A stretch of 64,000 nt of DNA, taken from positions 65,460,506 to 65,524,505 of the forward strand of contig CM034535.1 of assembly GCA_020002185.1 (NCBI GenBank), in the 5' to 3' direction. The stretch's first letter is position 1, and every line of letters starts with the position of its first letter. Position numbers and translations under genes: made by a program. The stretch is from Paraescarpia echinospica. Lineage: Eukaryota > Annelida > Polychaeta > Sabellida > Siboglinidae. Below are positions 1 to 10,952 of the stretch, piece after piece. The notes under the pieces are model-generated. The model was not told the origin of the DNA. It saw only the letters and a program-made list of their open reading frames with translations, and did no database searches.

Positions 1-18
1 ACTATGAGATGTACCAAC

Positions 19-272
19 CTGTACAATTAGTGGGCGATCCTCTGAACATGATTCAAGTGCGTCTTTGCGATAGTTGGCATCGCGGATAAACACTGATGCG
101 TGAAACATCGGCGAGTAGCAGAGTTGTGCTCCATATCTCCTACTCAGCAGTCGCCATGGCAACTCGCTCTGGTCAACCATTGGAGCAACAATCTTGTGAG
201 CGCTTCCAAGTTTCGTTCGCCAGAATTCATATCCAGAATTTGTTGATTTCTCCATGATTTCTCCACGACGTA
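19..272 (-). CDS. DUS1L: DUS1L first coding exon (tRNA-dihydrouridine synthase, 5' part)
   Basis: The enzyme reduces uridine to dihydrouridine in the D-loop of tRNAs with a flavin cofactor. Coding starts at the ATG at 255-253 ([12 protein letters not shown]) and gives 79 codons ending LIVQ. It contains the family's N-terminal signature [18 protein letters not shown], then [10 protein letters not shown] and RDANYRK, which form the start of the FMN-binding TIM barrel. The exon ends in CAG followed by a GTTGGT donor at 18-13, phase 0, so the rest of the gene lies off the left edge. A pyrimidine-rich acceptor ending TTTTCAG at 273-278 precedes the exon, so the first 17 bases (256-272) look like 5' UTR and a leader exon should lie at higher coordinates. 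A strong GTAAGT donor at 4056-4051 on this strand is one candidate. The identification rests on family motifs known to me and is secure; the leader exon is a guess. Confidence 0.95.
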
Positions 273-939
273 CTGAAAATGTAAGACACTACATTGATCA
301 ATATACATAAACGTCACTTAAAATGAAATGTACAGAAACAGATTTGCAGCATAACCAACAACATTCAAATTAACTCACTTTGCAGAAATCATTGTGTCAG
401 ATCATCTATATGTAGTCCATTATGTGTGTGTGAAATTGGTGCACTTAGCCACATGTAATATTTAGTTTACAGAGACAACTAATAATGTCAATAGATAGAC
501 CTACGCCGTAGCGTAAGGAGTCCAATGAACACATTTTATTTCAATACTACTGCTTTGGTACTGTGCACTGCTGTATACACCAACAAGTGAATTGTAGGTC
601 TTTTAAAAACGTCAAACATATTGATGTGTTTTTCAAACTCAACTTTCTGTATACATGTGTGTTCCCAAGAGGTCGAGCTGTTACTTTTCAATTACTATAA
701 CTATTTATGTATAAAATAATATGGTGTGCATATACCGAATACCAATTGCTTGCGTATGAACAGCAGGTCGAACTTCAAATCACGTGAATACCTCTGATTG
801 GACAGCAAAAATTACAATGTAGCACTCAATAACTCAGCGTTTGCTAACGGTCTCTGACAGCTCTGGTAAAAATACTGCAAATTTTTGTTGGAACTTGCAG
901 CGACATCAATCAACATTGTAACTTAAGATTTATTTACAG
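273..939. other. No gene seen; presumed DUS1L leader intron
   Basis: AT-rich single-copy-looking sequence between the DUS1L acceptor and the next ORF. I see no coding region, RNA gene or clear repeat. Confidence 0.5.
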
Positions 940-1179
940 TTAAATGCCAGACTCGCCATGCTCTAAAAAATCCGTAACAGACAAGCATGTGTGAGGTGCG
1001 ACAACCTCAAGCCCTTGCATCCTAGCAATAGAAGAAGCCACAGCCAGCAGTACTAGTGTATCACCTGTCACATCGACTACAGGATTAACATCTTTCCCTG
1101 CACCATCCATGACTGGAACGCTCTGCCCCCAGAAACTGTCTTCACTTGGCACCTTCATTCCAAGGGAGTCAATACACAT
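940..1179 (-). CDS. Unidentified terminal-exon-like ORF
   Basis: An open frame of 79 codons with a protein-like composition (GQSVPVMDGAGKDVNPVV, then a hydrophobic stretch TLVLLAVASSIA, ending FLEHGESGI) and a stop at 942-940. An AATAAA signal on the same strand follows six bases after the stop (934-929), and an acceptor-like ATTAG directly precedes the first ATG. Together these look like a last coding exon plus a very short 3' UTR. I do not recognise the protein. It lies on the same strand as DUS1L and upstream of its coding exon, so it may be the 3' end of a neighbouring gene or a relic inside the leader intron. Confidence 0.35.
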   Translation of the reverse strand: MCIDSLGMKVPSEDSFWGQSVPVMDGAGKDVNPVVDVTGDTLVLLAVASSIARMQGLEVVAPHTCLSVTDFLEHGESGI

Positions 1180-1586
1180 CTAATCAACTATGTGTGGCCC
1201 ACTTATCCCAGGTTTGCTGGGAGGACAGGCAAGCGGCTTGTGGGCCGCCGTGCAAACAGCAGTGCTTAGAGTTAGGCTGCTTTCTACATTGTTTAAATAC
1301 TAGTAGCTCATAGTTTGTCAATACTTTGTTTCTACTTTCCGCAAACCCCAACCTCCACATATCTTTTCCCCATAGGCCACATGTAGGCCCTTCAACAAAA
1401 AATTTAATATCATGCTAGAATGGGCATAAATTAATAGCTTAGAGATCACATATATTTTTATTTTATTAAGATATCTTTAATAGAACAAAAGATATTGCAA
1501 TTTTAAGATGGCAAAACAGCATATAATTTTTGTGTATCTCTTACAATGACAAAATGGACTCATTTTGTGTTTTCTGTGGATAAATA
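1180..1586. other. No feature recognised
   Basis: AT-rich intergenic-looking sequence with no ORF or repeat that I could support. Confidence 0.4.
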
Positions 1587-2440
1587 CTGTAAAATTATGT
1601 GTAAAATACGCCCCCATGTATAATATGCACCCTGACTTTTGCTAAATTTTGATAGAATTTCTATATCACCATGTATAATATGCACCCCAACTTTTGACAT
1701 CAATCGATTTCCCCACTTATATTTTGCTTGAACCCATGAATCCATCTCAGAATCGTAAACATGTCCCCTATGCAAGTTACAGCTGCTGGCTTGTCGCTCG
1801 CTAGTGACTAGTGTGTAAGCACCACTACGTAACTTGTTGTAGCTTAACGATTGCGCAACTGATTAAATCAGTGCTTGCTAGAACTTACACTGTGTTGTTC
1901 TGATTTCACTTTTAAATTAACACCAAGTTCTATTCTGAATTGCTACATGCAAACCTGGTACTTTCAACTGTGAACCATACATGCGCTACATTCGTGTTTA
2001 TTTACATTCACAACTTTAAACATGGAGTCACACTTGTTCACACTCGACCAGTGACGCGGGCATCATTCACGTGATTCAGGAATGCCAATCACAACGGGAT
2101 GCTTCCCGGTCTCGTACACTTCCCGCTCACTGGTGTTATTTGCGATGTCAAACATCCAGGCTCTCATTTTGATAATTTCTTGCTACTAGTTTAGGGCTAG
2201 AGAGGCAGTTACGGGAGTGCGAGTCTTGCCTTTTGTCTGTGTTTCTGCAGTGGTTTACGTGATTGTGACATCACGCCGACTTTGATATTAATAGTTTTCC
2301 AGCAGCGTTATCCTGGTCTGCAAACATTTATAAATTGGTCAGAGAAAATGTTGTTTAGCCTTAGCACCATGTATAATATGCACCCCGACTTCTGAGAAAA
2401 AGTGAAGGAAAAAATGTGTATTATACACGGAAATTTACGG
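1587..2440. mobile_element. TA-flanked TIR DNA element (mariner/pogo-like, non-autonomous)
   Basis: The left end reads CTGTAAAATTATGTG and the right end, reverse-complemented, reads CCGTAAATTTCCGTG, imperfect terminal inverted repeats of about 25 bp. Both are flanked by TA (1585-1586 and 2441-2442), the target of Tc1/mariner/pogo elements. Just inside each end is the phrase TATAATATGCACCC (about 1619, 1674 and 2370), a subterminal repeat. No intact transposase is visible, so it is probably a deletion derivative. Superfamily is inferred from the TA duplication only. Confidence 0.6.
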
Positions 2441-2569
2441 TATTTGCTTTAAAATGTCATAATTTTTTATTTATTATAGATATTTAACTACTGTTTTCAG
2501 GGTTTTAAAACACATTGACTAGAGTAATACATTTAGAATATCTAATATTTCTTGTACTAATTATAATCA

Positions 2570-2990
2570 AATTAATGCAATCATTAGTTAATTTTAGTTA
2601 TGTAGCAGCTAACTCAACAGACTGACACATTTCAATAAAAGGTATATAACCACATTAGTTATGGTAATAAATTATATATATTAACTATTCATTTAATAAT
2701 CATAATAACTTAATTAATAAGTCAATATTGGCTAATTAGCATGCTACCTTGCCAGACCGACACATTTCAGTAAAAGGCCATAATGTCCATGATTATATCA
2801 AGATATTTGTATAATTTATGCTAGCTGTAAAACCACATGAATTATTAACTAAATGTTAAATATACAGAACAATTAATTTAATAACAATATAATTAATAAG
2901 TCAATATTGGCTAATTACTGTGCTACTGCAACTGACCGAGACATTTCAAGAAATGGCCATAAATCATAATGTCCGATTAATAAAAAATTA
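2570..2990 (+). repeat. Three diverged tandem copies, AT-rich
   Basis: The motif ACACATTTCA.TAAAAGG recurs near 2626, 2757 and 2938, each preceded by AATTAATAAGTCAATATTGG-type sequence in the last two copies. Spacing is about 130 and 180 bases, so this is an eroded tandem repeat. Confidence 0.5.
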
Positions 2991-3283
2991 TTGCATAATG
3001 AAATTTATATTATTTCTAAGTCTAAATAAAAGCATAACCATAAATATAATGGCATAAGCCATGCCGAAAGGTAAACAGTAACCAGCCCTGGCCTAAGACT
3101 AAGTCTGACTGCCGTATCCTAGTCTAGGGCTACATATGGCAGAACTGCCATGGCTTGGCCCGTACATTATAAACATATTCATAAAATAGAAACTTAAATA
3201 ATATCATATAATATACGTCAGAATATATAATGTTTTTTCTGCAGTGATTTAAATTAAGAGAAATGGAATATGTCATGATCTGC

Positions 3284-3748
3284 CAGGGTTGGGTTCAATT
3301 ACATTGATCAATTACAATTAAATGACTGGATAATTTTCAATTACAGTTACAATTACAATTATTTTGCATTACAAATTTCAAATACAATTACCGTCCCAAA
3401 ATATATTCAATTACAATTACAATTGTCAAGTACAATTATAATTGTCACTGTCTGACTATAACACCCCCAAAAATGGGGAGTATGAGAGGGAAGGTGATTT
3501 AAGAGGGAAAGAGCCTTGGTTTTCATAATGAAATAAAAAAAAACAGTTCTGGGAGTTTCACCCACAATTGGAGAAACTATGGGAAAGTAAATGAACAATT
3601 AAGGCAATTACAATGGCCAATTACAATTACGACACACACACAAAATCAGTTATAATTACAATTACAACACTCAAATATTTCAATTACGAATTACAATTGT
3701 AATTAATTATACAATTACGAATTACAATTGTAATTGACTCCAACCCTG
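3284..3748. mobile_element. hAT-like MITE filled with AATTAC repeats
   Basis: The element begins CAGGGTTGGGTTCAATTACA and ends with the inverse (CAGGGTTGGAGTCAATTACA when reverse-complemented). It is flanked by an 8-bp near-duplication, TGATCTGC at 3276-3283 and CGATCTGC at 3749-3756, as expected for hAT elements. The interior is low-complexity (AATTAC)n and its complement, with no transposase. Confidence 0.8.
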
Positions 3749-5051
3749 CGATCTGCATCTAGCTCAGGTGACCCGCTACCGGTCTGACTAACACAGATCG
3801 GTCAAAATCAGACAATGTTTTGAATGGTACTAAAACCACATTTCGCGTTCATGGGCTACATCAAAATTTTAAAACAGAGTAATTCAATACCTATAGATCT
3901 GTCTAAAGACAATATTTTTAGTTACGAATACCACCATTCATGTAAAAGTGAGTAAACGTTATAACTGAAACACAGCTGTGCTGTCAAATCGATGATATTT
4001 AGCTTAATTTGGGTCAAATTTATGTCAGAGAAAGACATAAAGAAATGCCAACTTACGCACCGCAAGAATCCTACAGTGAATGAGGTAAGCGACCAGAAAT
4101 AGAGCACCAAAACATGAGTTAAAAAATGGTACCCAGGTGCCCAGCAAACGAGACGGCACTCCAGTGATCACGAGTCAACAAACGCGAAATGACCCAGTTT
4201 GCGGAATTCATTGAAACGCCTACCACATGTCAGTAATTGGCGAACCATACGGTATACCACTGATGGACGTCATAATTCATAAAATTATAAATGGAAGAAG
4301 AAATGGCCCAAATTAGTTGTCCTTCTACTGAGAACTGACCCTAACCCAATCCCTAACTGTTGGGAGTACCTAGTAGGCGGACGCTACTAACAACTTTCAG
4401 TTAACTAAAAGATTGCCGATTCCTTACTATCACTGCTTGCTTGACTATGCTGACAGTACACGACTCACGTCACGAGAACGTGCAACGCAAGTGAACGACC
4501 TGTATTATCGCCCATTAAACAACCACCAAAACACGATACCTCACCGAAGATTTAGTAGATAACGTCCGAATGGTTTCCAGTCGTGTTATATGACCAACTA
4601 TGTCATTCTATGTTCGCGATCTATGTCTGGGAAATAAAGATAACAAGTCAGTTACCGTGACGCAATCAATATAAGATTTAACTTCACTTGCGTGCGACCT
4701 GGCGACCAACACTGGAATTTGTTGAGAGTCTGCCGCAATAACCTGGTTCTTTAATCATTCCCTAGAGGGCACCAGTTTTTGGCAAATTAGCGTTTTGGTG
4801 TGAAATGTGCATTATATAATACTGGTGTGGGCAATATTCGTGCGTCCAATCGTGTTTTGTAATTTTACTAAACCCTGACCAAATTCTTCTGTAAGATGTT
4901 TATGTGCTAAATCTCTGACACATATTCCTTACAATTTCTGCAAACAAACTGTTACAAAAGTTGTTTTGAACAGTGCTTTAAATTAAAATAGGCCAAGAAT
5001 GTTAGAACACGTACGAGATTTCAGTACCACGAATTTTGACCTGCCCCGAAT
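3749..5051. other. No gene seen; possible DUS1L leader exon end
   Basis: No supported coding region. The only notable site is a consensus GTAAGT donor on the minus strand at 4056-4051 after a moderately CpG-bearing stretch, which could close a 5' UTR exon of DUS1L. Confidence 0.3.
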
Positions 5052-5066
5052 ATTCCGGACGTGAGT

Positions 5067-5175
5067 ATACCTACCAACTCCCCCATGAAACACGGGAGTG
5101 TCCCGGATTTTAGGGATATCTCCCGGTCTTCCGGATTACAAGCAAATCTCCCGGATTTTCTCGGAAAATGTCCAA
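5067..5175. repeat. CTCCCGGATTT-type transposon end
   Basis: CTCCCGG or CCCGGATTT recurs four times within about 100 bases (for example near 5099, 5122 and 5147). This looks like the subterminal end of a DNA transposon, but no partner end was found. Confidence 0.35.
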
Positions 5176-5299
5176 CAGCACCCCCCGTCTTCGACTCAGC
5201 TATTCAGCGGATAGTTGACAAATATTCGTGGAATTGTGCAATTTGTGGCAAAAATATGAAATTTGCAGAATTAGGTGTCAACCTACGCTAGAATTGTTT

Positions 5300-5722
5300 A
5301 GAGTTGCATGCTGTCAACATTGCTGTATGGGGCAGAGTGCTGGAGAATGACGGAGCAGGACGTATCCAGATTGTCCACCTTCCACACGACCTGCCTCAGA
5401 AAGATCCTCAGGATCTTCTGGCCAAGAACCATATCCAACCAGGAGTTGCTTGCCCAATGCCATGCAAAGAAGACGCTGGAGGTGGAGTGGACATGCCCTT
5501 AGGCTTCGCAGATGCCATCACAAAAACAGCTGACTGATGGACGCCAAAAAGGAAGCGGAAACGTGGGCGCCCAAAAACAACATGGAGAACAGTGGGGGCG
5601 GAGTTGAGGGAAATGAACCACAGCTGGGGCACCATACAGTGAATGGCCGGAGACAGACAGTGTCGGAGGAACTTCGTCGCTGCCATATACACAAGAGGGC
5701 GTAACGGGTAATTAAGTAAGTA
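5300..5722 (+). mobile_element. RTE-like LINE, degenerate 3' end
   Basis: The frame from 5308 reads STLLYGAECWRMT, then LRKILRIFWPRTISNQELL, the conserved C-terminal tail of RTE-like reverse transcriptase ORFs. After a frame change, WTPKRKRKRGRPKTTWR follows from 5539 and the frame ends NFVAAIYTRGRNG with a stop. The stop codon sits in GGGTAATTAAG, followed by a short TAAG repeat tail. Several indels and an in-frame stop show that it is dead. Reverse transcriptase core motifs are absent, so it is strongly 5'-truncated. Confidence 0.8.
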
Positions 5723-6229
5723 GGCAAGCTACGCTCATCATTTTGGTGTGTTGACACACCGCGAAATAACTACGTGATATACACTATTTTTATTTTAAAA
5801 TAGCTGCTGCCATTAACACAGGTAACTATCAAGGTATTACAGCATCTGTGTTACACAGGAAGTTGATTTTCATATATAATAATATTTGTGAAGGTATTTA
5901 AGAACCAATTATTCTAGTAGGAAAACATGTGAAATAGCAATTTTTAATATTTCAATATGGGTGTCATATGCATTTCCAACTAAAGTTTGTGTAGGTTAAC
6001 GTGATAAGGTATGCCACTTTGACAAACATTTGAAGACATTTCTGTACACAATATCATTATTATAAATCACTACAATATTTCATCAATGGAGTGCATACAC
6101 ATCGTTAGAAAACACTCTTGTCGTTTTGAAGAGTATATTTATATAAAGACAATTTTGGTTTGCAAAAATATGCCAACGTACAAAGTTGTCACGGATTGTT
6201 CAAAAATATGTTTCTATTTGAACACTTAA
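5723..6229. other. No gene seen
   Basis: AT-rich sequence with no supported feature. Confidence 0.4.
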
Positions 6230-6587
6230 AGGTGCCCTGTATAGATTGCGCTATTCCACGGCAGACGTACTTTCTCGGGCGACGCTTGTCGTCTGCGGCT
6301 ATTTATAGAAGTCTCGTGCAGGTTCTCGGGAACACAAAACAAGCGTGTGCTTAATCTAGTGATTCTGTTGTTGATAAGGATTTATTTGACATACACTGTT
6401 GCAAACTAACAACACTAAATAAATAAATTCTTATCAACAACACAATCACTAGTTGCATCGCACGCTTGTCTTGTGTTCCCGAGAACTAACGACGGCAAAC
6501 GTATCGCCTGCACCAGACTGTTCTATAAATAGCCGCAGACGCCAAAATACTTCTGCCGTGGAATAGCGCAATCTGTGCAGTGCCCTT
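6230..6587. mobile_element. TTAA-flanked foldback MITE
   Basis: The two halves are inverted copies of each other over about 170 bp. Shared blocks include AGATTGCGCTATTCCACGGC, GTCTGCGGCTATTTATAGAA, TTCTCGGGAACACAA and TGTTGTTGATAAG. TTAA stands at both edges (6226-6229 and 6588-6591). It has no ORF and is typical of a non-autonomous element of a TTAA-targeting superfamily (piggyBac or Kolobok type). Confidence 0.8.
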
Positions 6588-6637
6588 TTAACTCATTAAA
6601 TGAACAAACATCACAGGGCATTCGATAAAACACATAA

Positions 6638-6960
6638 GTGGCAGGATCACGGCGCATCCGCTACAATATTCTCTGTGGTGGAATTCGCAAATGTATCGTG
6701 TGGGCAGCAAACCTTGCTTACAATGAACAAGTAACTGACAACTGTGTTGCAATCACAGCTGTGCTACCATGCAGGGGTTATTATGAAGGCAACTCAATAG
6801 CGACGATCTGTCATTCAATGGATATGATCAAACACGCAGTAGTACATCTAAACCCAGGCAAGTGGCTAGCTGATATAGTTGCATATCAACCTCTGTAGAC
6901 ACCGTGGCAAAGATATTCCCTATGACGGGGCCAGCGACTCCTCAGCTAGCACACATACAG
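6638..6960 (+). pseudogene. Decayed fragment of an uncharacterised repeated protein family
   Basis: The frame reads ...ANLAYNEQVTDNCVAITA, then YYEGNSIATICHSMDM and HLNPGKW, ending AYQPL before a stop at 6896-6898. Reading on in another frame gives VDTVAKIFPMTGPAT, so a frameshift lies near the stop. There is no ATG near the start. From memory this resembles a large uncharacterised protein family that is highly repeated in invertebrate genomes and is presumably transposon-borne. I cannot name it or check it here. The fragments at 10595, 14877 and 16250 look as if they belong to the same or a related family. Confidence 0.4.
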
Positions 6961-8374
6961 GGGTCAGGACACTGTTGGACTTCCTGCTTGGTTACAGAAA
7001 AAAACAGTTACGAAAAAAAGTGCAATTTATTTTTGAGAAATGATTTTTTTTTTTACAAAATTCACCTGCTCTGACATAAGTGCATTTGAGTAGTCAGATT
7101 TCCCGGTGTGATTGTAAAAGCTGTTGGCAGTAAAATGGTGCATTGGTAGCTGCTTTTACTAAGCGGAAGGGTATTCACAGCCGGACGCCGAAACCGATGA
7201 TCAAGTAATAAGACCAAATTATTCGCATACATTTTAATTATGTGTATTGGTCTTATAACTTGAACATTCCAATAGTAATCAACATGCATTGTCACTCTAA
7301 TGTTAAAATGAACGTTACTTGATACACGTTCATCAATGTATTGGGATTAACTGGAATTTGGAAGTTCAAAACAATAAAATAATATAGTATTTAGGAACAT
7401 AACAAATGTAAACTGCTTCAAAAAGAGAATGCGTGCCGAATATCTAATGCGCTTAACAAACACATCATTTAATACAAGAAACAAAAAAAAGTTGCAATTA
7501 GTGTCCATTGATTCGGGCGGCACATGACAACTCATATATTTTATTATTATTGTCCATAAACTCTTCTGATACACCTAGCTGCATTTTTAATTCGGTGCTG
7601 TCTAACACCATTCCCGTCAGAGGCAGTCTTGGAGTACTTTCGAATGTTCTCCTGATGTTGTAGTCAGTGGCAATGTTGCCATTTCATTCTTTCTGACAAC
7701 ATCTCGAATATTAACGTACAAATGTTTAATTTCTTCAACGAAGGTAACGCATTGTACAATACCTAGTATCTATAAAAAAAAATGTGTAAACTATTAAACA
7801 TATTTTGTCCCACGATAAGGTCACATAAAATAATTTTACTTTACTTTCATAAAATAATTCCGTTTCTCATTAGCACAATAATTTTAAAATAGCTTCCACA
7901 AAACTTTATTTTGAAATATAATTATCCTTTGATTAAATATGCGTGCAAAATCCTGCACAAAAAGAGAAAACTACATTTCACACCAAACGAAAGGAATGTG
8001 ACTACTTGTAAGAAATACATTCAGTAGACATCTTAAGACTTTTAAGTTGTCAATTGTTGATGATGAGTTGCTTTGATAGTTGTTAGTACCGCCATCAAGA
8101 TCAACGTAGACACATTTACCATAAATCGTACCCCTCATTTACATTTTAATAACGTTGTGTGTGTGTTGAATAGTGTAATATAAAAAAAATCGTTGTAGAT
8201 CATATGGGACAAGAAAACCATATTATGGAGTATCTGTGAACACAATAAATAAGTTAGTCGTGGATTTGTCCATTTGTAATGCCTATCACTTGGCTTCTCA
8301 CCATCACAGAATATGTTGAACGGTGCTTATATGAATGTTTGAACATGGGGGCTATCGGACATATTATGATTATG
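6961..8374. other. No gene seen
   Basis: AT-rich, with poly-T and poly-A runs near 7020-7060 and 8180. I saw no supportable ORF, RNA gene or inverted repeat. Confidence 0.4.
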
Positions 8375-8819
8375 CCCGGTGTACTGGTCTGGAAGTGAGA
8401 TCCGGTCTGAGAGTAAGTTCCGGTTCGTGCGCTTGTACATGTCAAAGGTTAGCGCCTACTTTCGGCCCGCTTATACACATGTCGGTCTGAAAGTAAGTTC
8501 GGGTTCTGTTTTGCGTATTCTGTACACGTGTGTACATGCCAAAGGTTAGCGCCGGCCTGCTTAAACACGGTGTCTGCCGAAAGTATGCGTGACTAATTAC
8601 ATTATAATTTACATTAATGGTACGCTAACTTTTGCAATTGTTAGTATACATAACAAAACCACATAACTTGGCATAAGAAGTAATTATTTGCAAAAGTTTT
8701 TTTTTTAACTCATTGTCTGAGAGTTGTTTAAATCTTACGTCATCGTCACACAGATGCGCAGTTTTCTGTTTACACGCGTAGCGGGTGTCGTGGTAAACAC
8801 AAACCTCCGCTTTTTAAAT

Positions 8820-9270
8820 GACATATCTACGTCAGTTTGGCATGTATGAAGCTGAAATTGTGTGTGAAATCTAGCGGGCCCATTAGGGATGGTTTGTAAA
8901 AGTAGACTTCAAAATTTGTCAGGGGGTGGGGAAGTCACAATTTTAAAACGGCATTTATCTCTGGCAATTTATCATATATGAAGTTGGAATTTTGTGTGTG
9001 ATCTAGCGGGCCCATTGGAGTAGGTTGTAAATCTAATTTGTTTTCAAAATTCGTCCGGGGTGGGGGGGGTCACAATTTTAAAATTGCACTTATCTGCGCC
9101 AGTTTTGCATGTATGAGGCAGACATTTTGTGCGATCTAGCGGACCCATTGGGATGGTTTGTAGATTGATCTTTTTTTAAATTCGTATGAGGGTGGCGGTC
9201 TCGGAGTCAATTGTAAAATGGCACTTATCTCTGTTAGTTTTGCAAATACGGGGCTGATATTTTGTGTGCA
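8820..9270 (+). repeat. Diverged tandem repeat, about 130-bp unit, 3.5 copies
   Basis: CTAGCGG(G/A)CCCATT recurs near 8872, 9005 and 9137. Each is followed by AATT.GT...GGG and then GGCA.TTATCT, giving a period of about 132 bp. Copies differ by many substitutions. Confidence 0.75.
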
Positions 9271-9556
9271 GTATTTTAATAATACATTTAGGGAAATGAG
9301 TCGTGCATTCATGACTTATATAAGTAAAAAATTATTATCATGCCAATTTGTATACTTATGTGTGACATATCAGTTCAAATAGTATTATTAAATAAAATAA
9401 AAAATGCAAAAAAAAAAATTACACATAAAAACTAGCCCTTTGTATAATACTGCCAAGATTTACAATAAAACATTTCTACAAATATGGCCTATACTATAGG
9501 TAGGGAGGTCGGAAGAAATCACGCAAACGCATTTGCATTATGTTAAATCGCCAATG

Positions 9557-9766
9557 TTAAACAAATTGTAAGTCCCTTGATTTATAAAGACTGATCATAT
9601 ATTTTATATCAAAAGAAACATAAATATGTCTTCTTTGTGATAAAAAATACCTGCTTATGCGAACTCGTAATGCTTCATACAGATACTCGTGATGAAACGA
9701 CACCCGCAGAAATTTCATTTCGTTGGCGCAGCCATATTTAATCTCGCGGAAGGGTGGTGTTTTCAT
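9557..9766 (-). CDS. Exon-like ORF, unidentified
   Basis: From the ATG at 9766 the frame gives MKTPPFREIKYGCANEMKFL and continues FHHEYLYEALRVRISR, then meets an AGCAG|GTATTT donor-like site near 9650. Codon use looks protein-like up to that site and AT-rich afterwards. It lies inside the 8.4-13.5 kb TIR block, so it may be an exon of that element. I do not recognise the sequence and it may be chance. Confidence 0.25.
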   Translation of the reverse strand: MKTPPFREIKYGCANEMKFLRVSFHHEYLYEALRVRISRYFLSQRRHIYVSFDIKYMISLYKSRDLQFV

Positions 9767-10594
9767 AAAATCACGTGCTCGCGTTATTACCCGCCATGCT
9801 ATGTTTGGCGGTATGGTTGAAATCGCAAAATGATACTCATTTTTGGTGTGTTTCTTGTACGAATTGAAATAAAATTAAGAATATGATATGTTGAACATTG
9901 GTCATATTTAGAGAGGATCTAAGGTATGGACAACTTGCGGAAACTCTGGCAAACTACATCTATGCTATTTAGTAGTGTATAAACGTAATATTAATGCAAA
10001 TTTGGCGGATATACACCTTTGCCCATTTTTTCCCAAGCTCGAACGCAGAGGTACCCCATGTCCGGCAACGAATTTCTTCTATTATCGCTCACATACCCGG
10101 CGTACATATTATTGTTTTTTTATTCTGAAGTTGTGTTTTAGCCATGCATTTGTTATTCGTATTTACATATGCACAGACATGCTATCATATATTAAATGGT
10201 GGATGTTATATGAATATTTAAAGTTTATTTTCATGTTGTAATCATGCAAAAATATTCGACAATTAATAACAACAAATAAATGACAACCCCCTCCATAAAT
10301 CAGACATCTGATATACTTCTAATTACACTGCATTGATCTTGCTGTAACTAACTGCATGTATAAACATTGGCTTGGTGGTGGTTTTTTACTGTATCTTCCT
10401 AGAACTATTTGTATATGAATTTAATATATCATGATTCAACATTTCCTGGTGGTGGTACGGTGCAACATTTTGCTTCAGCGGTGATGGGTATGCATGCTTT
10501 TTCAACATTTTATTTTCGAATGCTGCAAGGACATTCTTTCTAAGCAATTAAATGCGGTGCTTTATGAATAAAACAAGGTGCGTCAAACAGATTG
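9767..10594. other. No gene seen
   Basis: AT-rich interior of the TIR-bounded block with no recognised coding or repeat feature. Confidence 0.35.
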
Positions 10595-10867
10595 TTCAAA
10601 TCCGTTCTAAACGACTTAGAAACGCCACAGTTTCTCGCTGGATGTAAAACACTTGGACTCATCAGTAAGCTGATCACCTGCCCCCTCTCATGCATGATCG
10701 AAGACAAGAGTGTTCAAATCTTGGACATGAACACTCACTACCAGCAACTGGTGTCATGCAGAAACATGAATGAGTTAATGAGTGGGACGAGTACGCCCAT
10801 CTTTGAAGACGCTACTCGCATCAAGAAGGACAAGGTGTTTGGAATGCTGACAACACTTTCTTTGTAG
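10595..10867 (+). pseudogene. Decayed ORF of an uncharacterised transposon-like protein family
   Basis: The open frame lacks an ATG and may begin at the CAG|ATTG acceptor-like site. It reads GCKTLGLISKLITCPLSCMI, then DKSVQILDMNTHYQQL and TRIKKDKVFGML before its stop. The pattern recalls, from memory, an uncharacterised family repeated in invertebrate genomes. It is not a known domain that I can name. It is positioned within the TIR-bounded block. Confidence 0.4.
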
Positions 10868-10868
10868 A

Positions 10869-10952
10869 TACATTACATAAGATAATTCAAAGTTGCATAG
10901 CAATATGTATATATATATTGCAATGCAACTTTGAATTATCTTATGTAATGTA
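10869..10952. repeat. 84-bp near-perfect palindrome
   Basis: The arms begin TACATTACATAAGATAATTC and pair over about 37 bp with one mismatch (GCATAGC against GCAATGC). They flank a short TGTATATATA loop and are followed by a (TA)n run. The transcript would form a long hairpin. Confidence 0.9.

Noticed and set aside
3407..3598. 63-codon minus-strand ORF
   Set aside because: It lies wholly inside the low-complexity hAT-like MITE.
6160..6354. 64-codon plus-strand ORF
   Set aside because: Covers one arm of the foldback MITE and its flank; not coding.
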